This document shows positions 53,589-61,816 of a stretch of 64,000 bases of DNA, piece by piece; the first letter of the stretch is position 1, and each line of letters starts with the position of its first letter. This DNA is from JAWLCA01 sp041687395 (GTDB lineage: Bacteria > Pseudomonadota > Alphaproteobacteria > Rhodobacterales > Rhodobacteraceae). The DNA lies in NCBI GenBank assembly GCA_041687395.1, contig JAWLCA010000020.1, positions 26,763-90,762 on the forward strand, given 5' to 3'. The position numbers and the translations under genes were made by a program. A model generated the notes under the pieces. It was not told the DNA's origin, made no database searches, and saw only the letters and a list, made by a program, of their open reading frames with translations.

Positions 53589-53640
53589 TCGTATGCACAC
53601 CACATGCACATCACGTGCATCTTCCGTGCATACAACGTGC
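53589..53640. repeat. nested inverted repeat in the bchY-bchZ spacer
   Basis: GTATGCAC ... ATGCAC-ATCAC-GTGCAT ... GTGCATAC: an inner 6-bp palindrome with a 5-base centre inside an outer 8-bp inverted repeat, with 5-base gaps (ACCAC and CTTCC) on each side, followed by another CGTGC. A second small inverted repeat TGTGC-N6-GCACA sits at about 53671-53687. It may fold in the mRNA or bind a regulator. Boundaries are approximate. Confidence 0.6.
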
Positions 53641-53702
53641 CTACCCAAAAAGCGCACAGAACCATCCGTCATGTGCGTCATTGCACAGAGAGGCGGTGCG
53701 CC

Positions 53703-55181
53703 ATGCTGATCCAGGATCATGACCGGGCCGGCGGCTACTGGGGGGCGGTCTATGCCTTCACCGCGATCAAGGGCCTGCAGGTCGTGATCGATGGGCCAGT
53801 GGGCTGCGAGAACCTGCCGGTTACCTCCGTCCTGCACTACACCGACGCGCTGCCGCCGCATGAGCTGCCGATCGTCGTCACCGGCCTGTCCGAGGATGAG
53901 ATGGGCAAGGGCACCGAGGATGCGATGAAGCGCGCCTGGGACACGTTGGATCCGGCGCTGCCCGCGGTCGTCGTGACCGGGTCCATCGCCGAGATGATCG
54001 GTGGCGGCGTCACGCCGCAGGGCACCAACATCCAGCGCTTCCTGCCCCGGACCATCGACGAGGATCAGTGGGAGAGCGCCGACCGGGCGATGACTTGGCT
54101 GTTCACCGAATTCGGCCAGACCAAGGGCCGGATGCCGAAGGAAGCCAAGCGCGAGGAGGGCGCGAGACCTCGCGTCAACATCCTTGGCCCGATGTACGGC
54201 AGCTTCAACATGCCGAGCGATCTGGCCGAGATCCGCCGCCTGGTCGAAGGGATCGGTGCCGAAATCAACATGGTCATGCCGCTGGGCGCGCATCTGGCCG
54301 ACATGAACAAGCTCGTGAATGCCGACGTCAATGTCGTCATGTACCGCGAGTTCGGGCGCGGGCTGGCAGAGGTTCTCGGCAAGCCCTATCTGCAGGCGCC
54401 CATCGGGATCGAGTCCACCACGGCGTTTCTGCGGACGCTTGGCGATCTCCTGGGGCTCGATCCCGAACCTTTCATCCAGCGCGAGAAGCATTCGACGCTG
54501 AAGCCCGTCTGGGACCTGTGGCGGTCGGTCACGCAGGATTTCTTTGCCACGGCAAGCTTCGCCATCGTCGCGAACGAGACCTACGCCCGCGGCATCCGCA
54601 AGTACCTTGAGGACGACCTGGGCCTGCCCTGCGCCTTTGCGGTCGAACGCAAGCGCGGGACCAAGACCAACAACAACGAGGTCCGTGCGCTGATGGCGCA
54701 GAAGCGCCCGCTGGTGGTGCTGGGGTCGATCAACGAGAAGATGTACCTGGCCGAGATGTCGGTCGGCCACGGGCCGAAGCCCACCTTCATTCCTGCAAGC
54801 TTCCCCGGCGCGGCGATCCGCCGGGCCACCGGCACGCCGATGATGGGCTACGCTGGCGCGACCTACCTCCTGCAGGAAGTCTGCAATGCGCTGTTCGACG
54901 CCCTGTTTCACATCCTGCCGCTGGGCACCGACATGGACAGCGCCGCGGCGACACCCACGACCCTGCGCCGCGACTTTCCCTGGGACGACGACGCGCAGCG
55001 TCTGCTGGACCGGATCGTCGCGGAACACCCGATCCTCACCCGTATCTCGGCCGCGCGCAACCTGCGCGACTTGGCCGAGAAGGCAGCGCTGGAAGCCGGC
55101 GCCGAGCGGGTGGTTCTGGAGACCGTGCGGCGGCTTTCGCCCGCGGGAATGGACGTAACCGAGAAGGGAGGATCGGCATGA
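53703..55181 (+). CDS. bchZ: chlorophyllide reductase subunit Z
   Basis: BchZ is the second catalytic subunit with BchY. The 492-residue protein starts MLIQDHDRAGGYWGAVYAF and has DGPVGCENLPVTSVLHY with the cluster cysteine and GTDMDSAAATPTTLRRD near the end. The ATG at 53703 follows a weak AGAGG. Its stop overlaps pufQ (ATGA), linking bacteriochlorophyll synthesis to the puf genes. Confidence 0.95.
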   Translation: MLIQDHDRAGGYWGAVYAFTAIKGLQVVIDGPVGCENLPVTSVLHYTDALPPHELPIVVTGLSEDEMGKGTEDAMKRAWDTLDPALPAVVVTGSIAEMIGGGVTPQGTNIQRFLPRTIDEDQWESADRAMTWLFTEFGQTKGRMPKEAKREEGARPRVNILGPMYGSFNMPSDLAEIRRLVEGIGAEINMVMPLGAHLADMNKLVNADVNVVMYREFGRGLAEVLGKPYLQAPIGIESTTAFLRTLGDLLGLDPEPFIQREKHSTLKPVWDLWRSVTQDFFATASFAIVANETYARGIRKYLEDDLGLPCAFAVERKRGTKTNNNEVRALMAQKRPLVVLGSINEKMYLAEMSVGHGPKPTFIPASFPGAAIRRATGTPMMGYAGATYLLQEVCNALFDALFHILPLGTDMDSAAATPTTLRRDFPWDDDAQRLLDRIVAEHPILTRISAARNLRDLAEKAALEAGAERVVLETVRRLSPAGMDVTEKGGSA

Positions 55182-55399
55182 CCGACCAGACCACGAACGG
55201 ACTTGGCCGCAGCCACGTGAAGCCGTCGAAGGCTGAGTTTCGCGTCTACTTCGCGATCATCTTCGCCGCGACGCTGCCGCTGGCCACGCTGACCTGGGCG
55301 CTGGCGCTGCTGAAGGGCGGCCGGCTTCCCGACAAAGGGCCGATGGCCCGCGCCTGGACACAGGCCCGGATCATCACGCCCGCGATCTTTTCGGCATGA
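55178..55399 (+). CDS. pufQ: PufQ, bacteriochlorophyll-associated membrane protein
   Basis: A 73-residue protein starting MTDQTTNGLGRSHVKPSKAE, with one membrane helix (YFAIIFAATLPLATLTWALALL) and a short tail RAWTQARIITPAIFSA. This is the PufQ pattern; the protein stimulates bacteriochlorophyll formation and antenna assembly. The ATG overlaps the bchZ stop. The puf promoter is expected within or before this area, but I cannot place it. Confidence 0.93.
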   Translation: MTDQTTNGLGRSHVKPSKAEFRVYFAIIFAATLPLATLTWALALLKGGRLPDKGPMARAWTQARIITPAIFSA

Positions 55400-55431
55400 C
55401 TGCCGAGCGCGCCGCTTGCGCGACGATTTTC

Positions 55432-55448
55432 TCCGCCTGAGAGGCGGA
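55432..55448 (+). other. hairpin in pufQ-pufB spacer
   Basis: TCCGCCT-GAG-AGGCGGA, a 7-bp stem in the 162-base spacer before pufB. It may mark the processed 5' end of the pufBA mRNA as in Rhodobacter. Confidence 0.5.
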
Positions 55449-55561
55449 CAACGAAATTCGTCCCTCCCCCCGGTGGGGCGAATGGCTGGGCTGGCATGAG
55501 GCCAGTCCGGGACCCGGCCGCCGGGGTGCGCGGCATCGGTCAAACTTTTCCGGAGGAAAAA

Positions 55562-55711
55562 ATGGCTGATAATTCTGACCTGTCGTTCACGGGTCTAACC
55601 GACGAGCAGGCGCAGGAACTGCACTCGGTGTATATGAGCGGGCTTTGGCTGTTCTCGGCCGTCGCCCTGGTTGCTCATATCGCCACGTACATCTGGGCGC
55701 CCTGGTTCTGA
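55562..55711 (+). CDS. pufB: light-harvesting 1 beta subunit
   Basis: A 49-residue LH1 beta polypeptide. It has the polar N-terminus ADNSDLSFTGLTDEQAQELH, one helix and the bacteriochlorophyll-ligand histidine in LVAHIATYIWAPWF. GGAGG is just before the ATG. The sequence is close to Rhodobacter LH1 beta. Confidence 0.97.
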   Translation: MADNSDLSFTGLTDEQAQELHSVYMSGLWLFSAVALVAHIATYIWAPWF

Positions 55712-55727
55712 GGGAGAGGAAAACAAA

Positions 55728-55895
55728 ATGGCAAAGTTCTACAAGATCTGGCTCATTTTCGACCCGCGCCGCGTGTTCGTGGCCCAGGGCGTGTTCCTTT
55801 TCCTGCTGGCAGTGATGATCCACCTGGTGGTTCTGAGCTCTGGCCTGAACTGGTTCGAGAATGCGGCCGAGCGGAAGTATTCGCAGGTCGATTGA
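55728..55895 (+). CDS. pufA: light-harvesting 1 alpha subunit
   Basis: A 55-residue LH1 alpha polypeptide: MAKFYKIWLIFDPRRVFVAQG, one helix, and the ligand histidine in VMIHLVVLSS. It follows pufB by 16 bases with GGGAGAGGA upstream. With pufB it forms the LH1 ring around the reaction centre. Confidence 0.97.
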   Translation: MAKFYKIWLIFDPRRVFVAQGVFLFLLAVMIHLVVLSSGLNWFENAAERKYSQVD

Positions 55896-55906
55896 CCAAG
55901 ACAGCT

Positions 55907-55935
55907 CGCGGGCGGCGGCCCTGCCACCGCCCGCG
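55907..55935 (+). other. intercistronic stabilising hairpin after pufA
   Basis: CGCGGGCGG/CCGCCCGCG, a 9-bp GC stem 11 bases after the pufA stop, with another GGCGGC-AAG-GCCGCC stem near 56007-56021. Such hairpins protect pufBA mRNA and give more LH1 than reaction centre in Rhodobacter. Confidence 0.65.
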
Positions 55936-56038
55936 GCAACCAAACAAGACAAACGGAACTGACGGCTGAGGCCCCGGCGGGAGACCGCCACGACCGAAAG
56001 GTTCGGGCGGCAAGGCCGCCGATAGCGGAGACAGACGC

Positions 56039-56887
56039 ATGGCATTGCTGAGTTTCGAACGCAAATACCGCGTCCGGGGCGGGACGCTGGTCGGGGGTGA
56101 CCTGTTCGATTTCTGGGTTGGCCCCTATTTCGTGGGCTTCTTCGGGGTCACGACGGTTTTCTTTGCGGCCCTGGGCACGATCCTGATCTTCTGGGGCGCA
56201 AGCCAGGGCGACACCTGGAACCCCTGGCTGATCAACATAGCCCCGCCCGACCTGAGCTACGGTCTGGGCATGGCCCCCTTGATGGAGGGCGGGCTGTGGC
56301 AGCTCATCACCATCTGCGCGATCGGGGCCTTCGTGTCCTGGGCGCTGCGCGAGGTTGAAATCTGCCGCAAGCTGGGGATGGGGTATCACGTACCCTTCGC
56401 CTTTGGCGTGGCGATCTTTGCCTATGTGACCCTGGTGGTGATCCGCCCGTTGCTGATGGGCGCCTGGGGGCACGGTTTTCCCTATGGCATCTTCAGCCAC
56501 CTCGACTGGGTCAGCAACACCGGCTACGCCTATCTGCACTTCCACTACAACCCGGCCCACATGCTGGCGGTGACCTTCTTCTTCACCACCACGCTGGCGC
56601 TGGCGCTGCATGGCGGTCTGATCCTGTCGGCGGCGAACCCGGAAAAGGGCGAGGAAGCCAAGACGCCCGACCACGAGGATACCTTCTTCCGCGACTTCAT
56701 CGGCTATTCGGTGGGAACGCTGGGGATCCACCGCGTGGGCCTGCTTCTGGCGCTGAACGCGGGCTTCTGGTCGGCGATCTGCATCGTGATCTCCGGCCCG
56801 GTCTGGACCAAGGGCTGGCCGGAATGGTGGAACTGGTGGCTCGATCTGCCGATCTGGCCGGCGGCTTCCGTGGTAGGAGTGCAGTAA
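56039..56887 (+). CDS. pufL: photosynthetic reaction centre L subunit
   Basis: A 282-residue membrane protein of the type II reaction centre. The start ALLSFERKYRVRGGTLVGGDLFDFWVGP and five helices are typical. Histidines for the special pair and iron lie in HLDWVSNTGYAYLHFHYNPAHML and further in the fifth helix region. Length fits PufL. It precedes pufM by one base and both are translated together. Confidence 0.97.
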   Translation: MALLSFERKYRVRGGTLVGGDLFDFWVGPYFVGFFGVTTVFFAALGTILIFWGASQGDTWNPWLINIAPPDLSYGLGMAPLMEGGLWQLITICAIGAFVSWALREVEICRKLGMGYHVPFAFGVAIFAYVTLVVIRPLLMGAWGHGFPYGIFSHLDWVSNTGYAYLHFHYNPAHMLAVTFFFTTTLALALHGGLILSAANPEKGEEAKTPDHEDTFFRDFIGYSVGTLGIHRVGLLLALNAGFWSAICIVISGPVWTKGWPEWWNWWLDLPIWPAASVVGVQ

Positions 56888-56888
56888 G

Positions 56889-57857
56889 ATGCCCGAGTAT
56901 CAGAACATCTTCACCCAAGTTCAGGTGCGCGGCGCGCCCGAGTGGGGGATGGACAACGAAAACAACATGATGGCCGAAAGGACGATGAAGCCCGGCTTCT
57001 CGAACCTGATCGGCTGGCTGGGCAATGCGCAACTGGGGCCGATCTACCTGGGCTTCTACGGTGTGATCTCGGTTGCGACCGGAATCCTGTGCCTGAACAT
57101 CATCGGCTTCAACATGCTGGCGCAGGTCGGCTGGTCGATACCGGAGTTCATCCGGCAGCTGTTCTGGCTGGCGCTGGAACCGCCCAGCCCGGAATACGGC
57201 CTGCGCATCCCGCCGCTGAACGATGGCGGCTGGTACATCATCGCAAGCCTGTTCCTGCTGATCTCGGTCTGTTCCTGGTGGCTTCGGGTCTACAGCCTCG
57301 CCCGGCAGCACAAGATGGGCCAGCACATCGCCTGGGCCTTTGCCGCGGCGATCTGGCTGTTCCTGGTGCTCGGCCTGTTCCGGCCGATCCTGATGGGATC
57401 CTGGTCCGAGGCGGTGCCCTACGGCATCTTCCCGCACCTCGATTGGACCACCGCCTTCTCGATCCGCTACGGCAACCTCTACTATAACCCCTTCCACGCG
57501 CTTTCGATCGTGTTCCTCTACGGCTCGGTCCTGTTGTTCGCGATGCACGGGGCCACGATCCTGGCCGTCAGCCGGTTCGGCGGCGACCGCGAGCTGGAGC
57601 AGATCTACGACCGCGGCACCGCATCGGAACGCGCGGCGCTGTTCTGGCGCTGGACCATGGGATTCAACGCCACGATGGAAGGCATCCATCGCTGGGCCTG
57701 GTGGTTCGCCGTGCTGACCCCGATCACCGGCGGCATCGGCATCCTGCTGACGGGCACCGTCGTCGACAACTGGTTCATTTGGGCCCAGGAGCACCGTTTT
57801 GCGCCAAGCTACGACGGCGCCTACGGCTACGAAGCCTATCAGGGCAACGGAGGGTAA
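56889..57857 (+). CDS. pufM: photosynthetic reaction centre M subunit
   Basis: A 322-residue membrane protein pairing with PufL. It starts MPEYQNIFTQVQVRGAPEWG, has five helices, HLDWTTAFSIRYGNLYYNPFHAL in the pigment-binding region, and WRWTMGFNATMEGIHRWAWW around the primary quinone. The C-terminal tail is longer than in Rhodobacter sphaeroides, as expected when a cytochrome subunit binds. Confidence 0.97.
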   Translation: MPEYQNIFTQVQVRGAPEWGMDNENNMMAERTMKPGFSNLIGWLGNAQLGPIYLGFYGVISVATGILCLNIIGFNMLAQVGWSIPEFIRQLFWLALEPPSPEYGLRIPPLNDGGWYIIASLFLLISVCSWWLRVYSLARQHKMGQHIAWAFAAAIWLFLVLGLFRPILMGSWSEAVPYGIFPHLDWTTAFSIRYGNLYYNPFHALSIVFLYGSVLLFAMHGATILAVSRFGGDRELEQIYDRGTASERAALFWRWTMGFNATMEGIHRWAWWFAVLTPITGGIGILLTGTVVDNWFIWAQEHRFAPSYDGAYGYEAYQGNGG

Positions 57858-57858
57858 G

Positions 57859-58932
57859 ATGTTTCCCAAGTGGTTTGACAAATGGAACGCCGACAACCCC
57901 AGGGACATCTACGGCCCCGCCATCCTGGTGGGGGCGCTGGGGGGGGCGGTGTTCGTCGCGGCGCTCTTGGTCGCTTGGGGGCAACCCTTCAAGACCGACA
58001 GCTTCCAGACCGGCCCGCGCGGCACCGGGATGTCGGTGGTCGGCTTCGAGTCGGACATCAACACCCCCGATCCCACCGTCGCGGCCTATGTCAGCTCTGC
58101 TCCGGTGGTGCCGGGTGAAGGTGATCCGCTGGCCCGCGATGTCTACCCGGACGCCGAGCCGTTGCTGGCCGATCTGACCCAGGCCAACTACGACAGGCTG
58201 GTTGCGGCGATGCAGGCCTGGACCGGTATCCCCGATCTGCTGGCGGGCGAGGAGAACTATCAGACGATCGTCGCCCGGCGCATGATCGAGATGACCCAGA
58301 CCCTGAACGACGACTGGGGCGGGCATACCAACTGGTCCGGCGAGGCGGGGGTGAACTGCTACACCTGCCACCGCGGCGAACCTGTGCCCAGCAACATTTG
58401 GTTCAGCGTCACACCGGTGACCCAAGCGACGGCGGGCTGGGCCTCGGTGCAGAACCGGGCCACGGTGCAGAGCCAGTACACCAGCCTGCCCTCTGACGCG
58501 CTGGAGAAGTACCTGCTGGATGGCGAGGTGATCGCGGTGCACGATCTGGACGCGCGGGTGCCGCGCGACCCGACGCTGCCGACCTGGCAGAACACGGAGC
58601 GCACCTACAGCCTGATGAACTACTTCTCCAACTCGCTCGGCGTGAACTGCGTCTTCTGTCACAACAGCCGGGCCTTCTACGATCCTGGCCAGAATACGCC
58701 GCAATGGGCCAATGCGACGCTGGGTATCTCGATGGTGCAGGATCTGAACAACACCTACCTGGTACCGCTGGGCGCCGAACTGCCGCCCGAACGCCTTGGC
58801 CCCGTCCACGCCGACGCGCCCAAGGCGGCCTGCGCCACCTGCCACAAGGGCTATCAGAAGCCGATGGGCGGGATGGACATGATCTCTGACTGGCCGGAAC
58901 TCGCCGCACCTGGCGCGCCGGTCTACCAGTAG
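57859..58932 (+). CDS. pufC: reaction-centre cytochrome c subunit with three haems
   Basis: PufC returns electrons to the photo-oxidised special pair from the periplasmic side. The 357-residue protein has one N-terminal anchor (AILVGALGGAVFVAALLVAW) with no lipobox cysteine. Only three CXXCH motifs occur: NCYTCH, NCVFCH and ACATCH. At the normal haem-1 place (RLVAAMQAWTGIPDLLAGEENY) there is no CXXCH and the usual LM axial methionine pair reads LV. It takes the position of pufX in Rhodobacter. Confidence 0.95.
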   Translation: MFPKWFDKWNADNPRDIYGPAILVGALGGAVFVAALLVAWGQPFKTDSFQTGPRGTGMSVVGFESDINTPDPTVAAYVSSAPVVPGEGDPLARDVYPDAEPLLADLTQANYDRLVAAMQAWTGIPDLLAGEENYQTIVARRMIEMTQTLNDDWGGHTNWSGEAGVNCYTCHRGEPVPSNIWFSVTPVTQATAGWASVQNRATVQSQYTSLPSDALEKYLLDGEVIAVHDLDARVPRDPTLPTWQNTERTYSLMNYFSNSLGVNCVFCHNSRAFYDPGQNTPQWANATLGISMVQDLNNTYLVPLGAELPPERLGPVHADAPKAACATCHKGYQKPMGGMDMISDWPELAAPGAPVYQ

Positions 58933-58936
58933 GGCA

Positions 58937-58954
58937 GGGCGGTGAAAACCGCCC
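58937..58954 (+). other. hairpin after pufC
   Basis: GGGCGGT-GAAA-ACCGCCC, a 7-bp stem closed by a stable GNRA tetraloop five bases after the pufC stop. It probably protects the 3' end of the puf mRNA. Confidence 0.65.
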
Positions 58955-59039
58955 GCCCGACGCCCTTCGGGCCCCTGGCCGGGTCCGAAGTTCGGGGCAC
59001 ACACACCCCGGTTCCCTTCCTGTTGGCTACAGGAACCTT

Positions 59040-59076
59040 GGGCCGTGCCGGGCATCCCCCGCGCACGGCCCCTTTT
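59040..59076 (+). terminator. intrinsic terminator of the puf operon
   Basis: GGGCCGTGC/GCACGGCCC, a 9-bp stem followed by CTTTT, about 18 bases before the dxs start. Another inverted repeat, TTCCTGT/ACAGGAA, precedes it. Confidence 0.75.
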
Positions 59077-59093
59077 CATTCAGGAGCGACACC

Positions 59094-61004
59094 ATGACCC
59101 GCCCGCTGACCCCCACGCTTGACCGCGTCGCAGGCCCCGCCGATCTGAAGGCGCTGTCGGATCGGGAACTGGCCACCCTTGCGGACGAATTGCGGGACGA
59201 GGTGATTTCGGCCGTGTCGGAAACCGGCGGGCATCTGGGCTCCTCCCTCGGCGTGGTGGAACTTACGGTGGCGATCCATGCGGTGTTCAACACTCCGTTC
59301 GACAAGCTGGTCTGGGACGTTGGCCACCAGTGCTATCCGCACAAGGTGCTGACCGGCCGGCGTGACCGCATCCGCACACTCCGGCAAGAGGGTGGGCTGT
59401 CGGGCTTCACCAAGCGGTCGGAATCCGAATTCGACCCGTTCGGGGCGGCACATTCCTCGACCTCGATCAGCGCCGCGCTGGGCTTCACCGTGAGCCGCGA
59501 CATGGGGCAGCCCACTGGCGACGCCATCGCGGTCATCGGCGATGGCTCGATCAGCGCCGGCATGGCCTACGAGGCGCTGAACAACGCGGGCACCGAAGGG
59601 CGCAGGCTGTTCGTGATCCTGAACGACAACGAGATGTCGATTGCCCCGCCGGTGGGCGCGATGTCGAAATACCTCTCGGGCCTTTACGCCAACACGCCCT
59701 TTGGTGCGCTGAAGGACATGGCCGAGGGGTTCGAGCGCACCCTGCCCGGCCCCCTGCGCGAGGGCGCGCGGCGGGCGCGGCAGCTTGTCACCGGTTTTCC
59801 CGGCGGCGGGACATTGTTCGAGGAACTGGGCTTCAGCTACATCGGGCCGATCGACGGGCACGACATGACGCAGCTTCTGCCGGTCCTGCGCGCGGCGCGG
59901 GCGCGGGCCACGGGGCCGGTGCTGATCCATTGCTGCACGGTCAAGGGCAAGGGCTACAAGCCGGCCGAGAGCAGCGCCGACAAGTATCACGGCGTGGCGA
60001 AGTTCGACGTTGCCAGCGGCACGCAGGCGAAATCGAAATCGAACGCGCCGGCCTATACCAAGGTCTACGGTCAGACGTTGACCAAGCTGGCCGAGCGCGA
60101 CCATCGCATCGTCGCGGTCACCGCCGCCATGCCCTCGGGCACGGGGTTGGACATCATGGCAAAGCGGTTCCCGGCGCGGGTGTTCGACGTGGGTATTGCC
60201 GAACAGCATGGCGTGACCTTCTGCGCCGGCATGGCGGCGGCGGGGCTGAAGCCCTTCTGCACGATCTATTCCACCTTCCTGCAGCGCGGCTATGATCAGG
60301 TGGTGCATGACGTGGCACTGCAGAAGCTGCCGGTGCGCTTCGCCATCGACCGCGCCGGGCTTGTGGGCGCCGATGGCGCAACCCACGCAGGGGCCTTTGA
60401 CGTTGGCTATCTGGCGAACCTGCCGGGTTTTGTGGTGATGGCCGCGGGGGATGAGGCGGAACTGGTCCACATGGTCGCCACCGCTGCCGATTACGGCGAG
60501 GGGCCGATCGCGTTCCGCTATCCACGCGGCGAGGGGTCGGGGGTGGAGATGCCCGAGGCGCCACGGGTGCTGGCGATCGGCAAGGGCCGGGTGCTGCGAG
60601 AAGGGACCAGCGTGGCGCTTTTGTCCTTCGGGGCGCATCTGCCGGAATGCCTGCTCGCGGCAGAGGCGCTGGAGGCGCGGGGCGTATCGGTCACGGTGGC
60701 AGACGCGCGCTTCGCCAAGCCGCTGGATACCGATCTGATCGCGCAACTGGCCGATCATCACGCGGCCATTATCACGGTCGAGCAGGGCGCAGAGGGTGGC
60801 TTTGGCGCGCAGGTGCTGCACCATCTGGCGCGCATCGGCCGGCTGGACCGCGGCCTTTCGATCCGCACCATGACGCTGCCAGATAAGTTCATCGAACAGG
60901 CAAGTCCCGCGGCGATGTATCGCGAGGCGGGGCTGACAGCCGCTGACATTGCGGCCACGGCTCTATCGACGCTTGGCGTGGCGGAGATTCGCGCCCGCGC
61001 CTGA
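59094..61004 (+). CDS. dxs: 1-deoxy-D-xylulose-5-phosphate synthase
   Basis: Dxs joins pyruvate and glyceraldehyde-3-phosphate, the first step of the MEP isoprenoid pathway. The 636-residue thiamine-diphosphate enzyme has GGHLGSSLGVVELTVAIH, GDGSISAGMAYEALNNAG and the transketolase motif DRAGLVGADGATHAG. AGGAG precedes the ATG. Location after puf, as in Rhodobacter, links precursor supply to pigment synthesis. Confidence 0.97.
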   Translation: MTRPLTPTLDRVAGPADLKALSDRELATLADELRDEVISAVSETGGHLGSSLGVVELTVAIHAVFNTPFDKLVWDVGHQCYPHKVLTGRRDRIRTLRQEGGLSGFTKRSESEFDPFGAAHSSTSISAALGFTVSRDMGQPTGDAIAVIGDGSISAGMAYEALNNAGTEGRRLFVILNDNEMSIAPPVGAMSKYLSGLYANTPFGALKDMAEGFERTLPGPLREGARRARQLVTGFPGGGTLFEELGFSYIGPIDGHDMTQLLPVLRAARARATGPVLIHCCTVKGKGYKPAESSADKYHGVAKFDVASGTQAKSKSNAPAYTKVYGQTLTKLAERDHRIVAVTAAMPSGTGLDIMAKRFPARVFDVGIAEQHGVTFCAGMAAAGLKPFCTIYSTFLQRGYDQVVHDVALQKLPVRFAIDRAGLVGADGATHAGAFDVGYLANLPGFVVMAAGDEAELVHMVATAADYGEGPIAFRYPRGEGSGVEMPEAPRVLAIGKGRVLREGTSVALLSFGAHLPECLLAAEALEARGVSVTVADARFAKPLDTDLIAQLADHHAAIITVEQGAEGGFGAQVLHHLARIGRLDRGLSIRTMTLPDKFIEQASPAAMYREAGLTAADIAATALSTLGVAEIRARA

Positions 61005-61108
61005 CCCTGCGGCAGATCGTTCGCCCGCCGCGTTTGACCGTCGGCCAGAGTTGCCGGCCCCTGCATTCTGTGGCAAGACCGAACCTGAAAGATCACGGGG
61101 TTCAGCAC

Positions 61109-61762
61109 ATGCCGGATTACGCCGCCCGCCGCAGGATGATGGTGGACACGCAGGTACGCCCGTCGGACGTGACCAAGTTTCCGATCATTGCGGCCATGCT
61201 GGCCGTCCCGCGCGAAGCTTTCGTGCCTGCCGACCGGCGCGAGGCCGCCTATATCGGGGAAAACCTGCCGCTGGCCCCCGGCCGCGTGCTCTTGGAGCCA
61301 CGGACCCTGGCCAAGATGCTGGACGCGCTGAATATCCGCGATAGCGAACTGGTGCTCGATCTGGGCTGCGGGTTCGGCTATTCCTCGGCCGTGGCGGCCC
61401 GGATGGCAGAAGCGGTCGTCGCCGTCGAAGAAGACGAGGCCATGGCGACGGAGGCCGAGTCGGCGCTTGCCGCTACCGGCGCCGACAATGTGGCAGTAAT
61501 TCACGCGCCCCTGACCGAGGGGGCACCGAAACACGCCCCCTATGACGTGATCCTGATCCAGGGCGGCGTCGAGGAGGTGCCCGAGAGCATCACCGAGCAG
61601 CTGAAGGACGGCGGCCGCATCGTTGCGCTCTTCATGGAGGGCGCGCTGGGCGTGGTCCGGCAAGGCTGGAAAAGTGATGGACACGTGTCGTGGCGCGATA
61701 TGTTCAATGCGGCTGCTCCGGTGCTTCCCGGCTTCCAGAAGCAGCGCGCCTTTACCCTGTGA
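61109..61762 (+). CDS. protein-L-isoaspartate O-methyltransferase-like protein
   Basis: A 217-residue SAM-dependent methyltransferase of the Pcm family. MMVDTQVRPSDVTKFPIIAAMLAVPREAFVP and the SAM motif LVLDLGCGFGYSSAVAARM are typical. The start at 61109 is where homology begins. Repair of isoaspartyl residues is the family role, but this short form beside tolC in alphaproteobacteria may act differently. Confidence 0.85.
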   Translation: MPDYAARRRMMVDTQVRPSDVTKFPIIAAMLAVPREAFVPADRREAAYIGENLPLAPGRVLLEPRTLAKMLDALNIRDSELVLDLGCGFGYSSAVAARMAEAVVAVEEDEAMATEAESALAATGADNVAVIHAPLTEGAPKHAPYDVILIQGGVEEVPESITEQLKDGGRIVALFMEGALGVVRQGWKSDGHVSWRDMFNAAAPVLPGFQKQRAFTL

Positions 61763-61816
61763 CGGCTGCCGGCGATGCCTGCGGTCGCTGAACAAGAACC
61801 GAACCGAGGCAGAGCA

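Noticed and set aside
53566..53709. A 47-codon frame between bchY and bchZ (TGATG start, stop just inside bchZ).
   Set aside because: Its bases are largely the inverted repeats, and the peptide has no recognisable feature; I treat the interval as non-coding, with low certainty.
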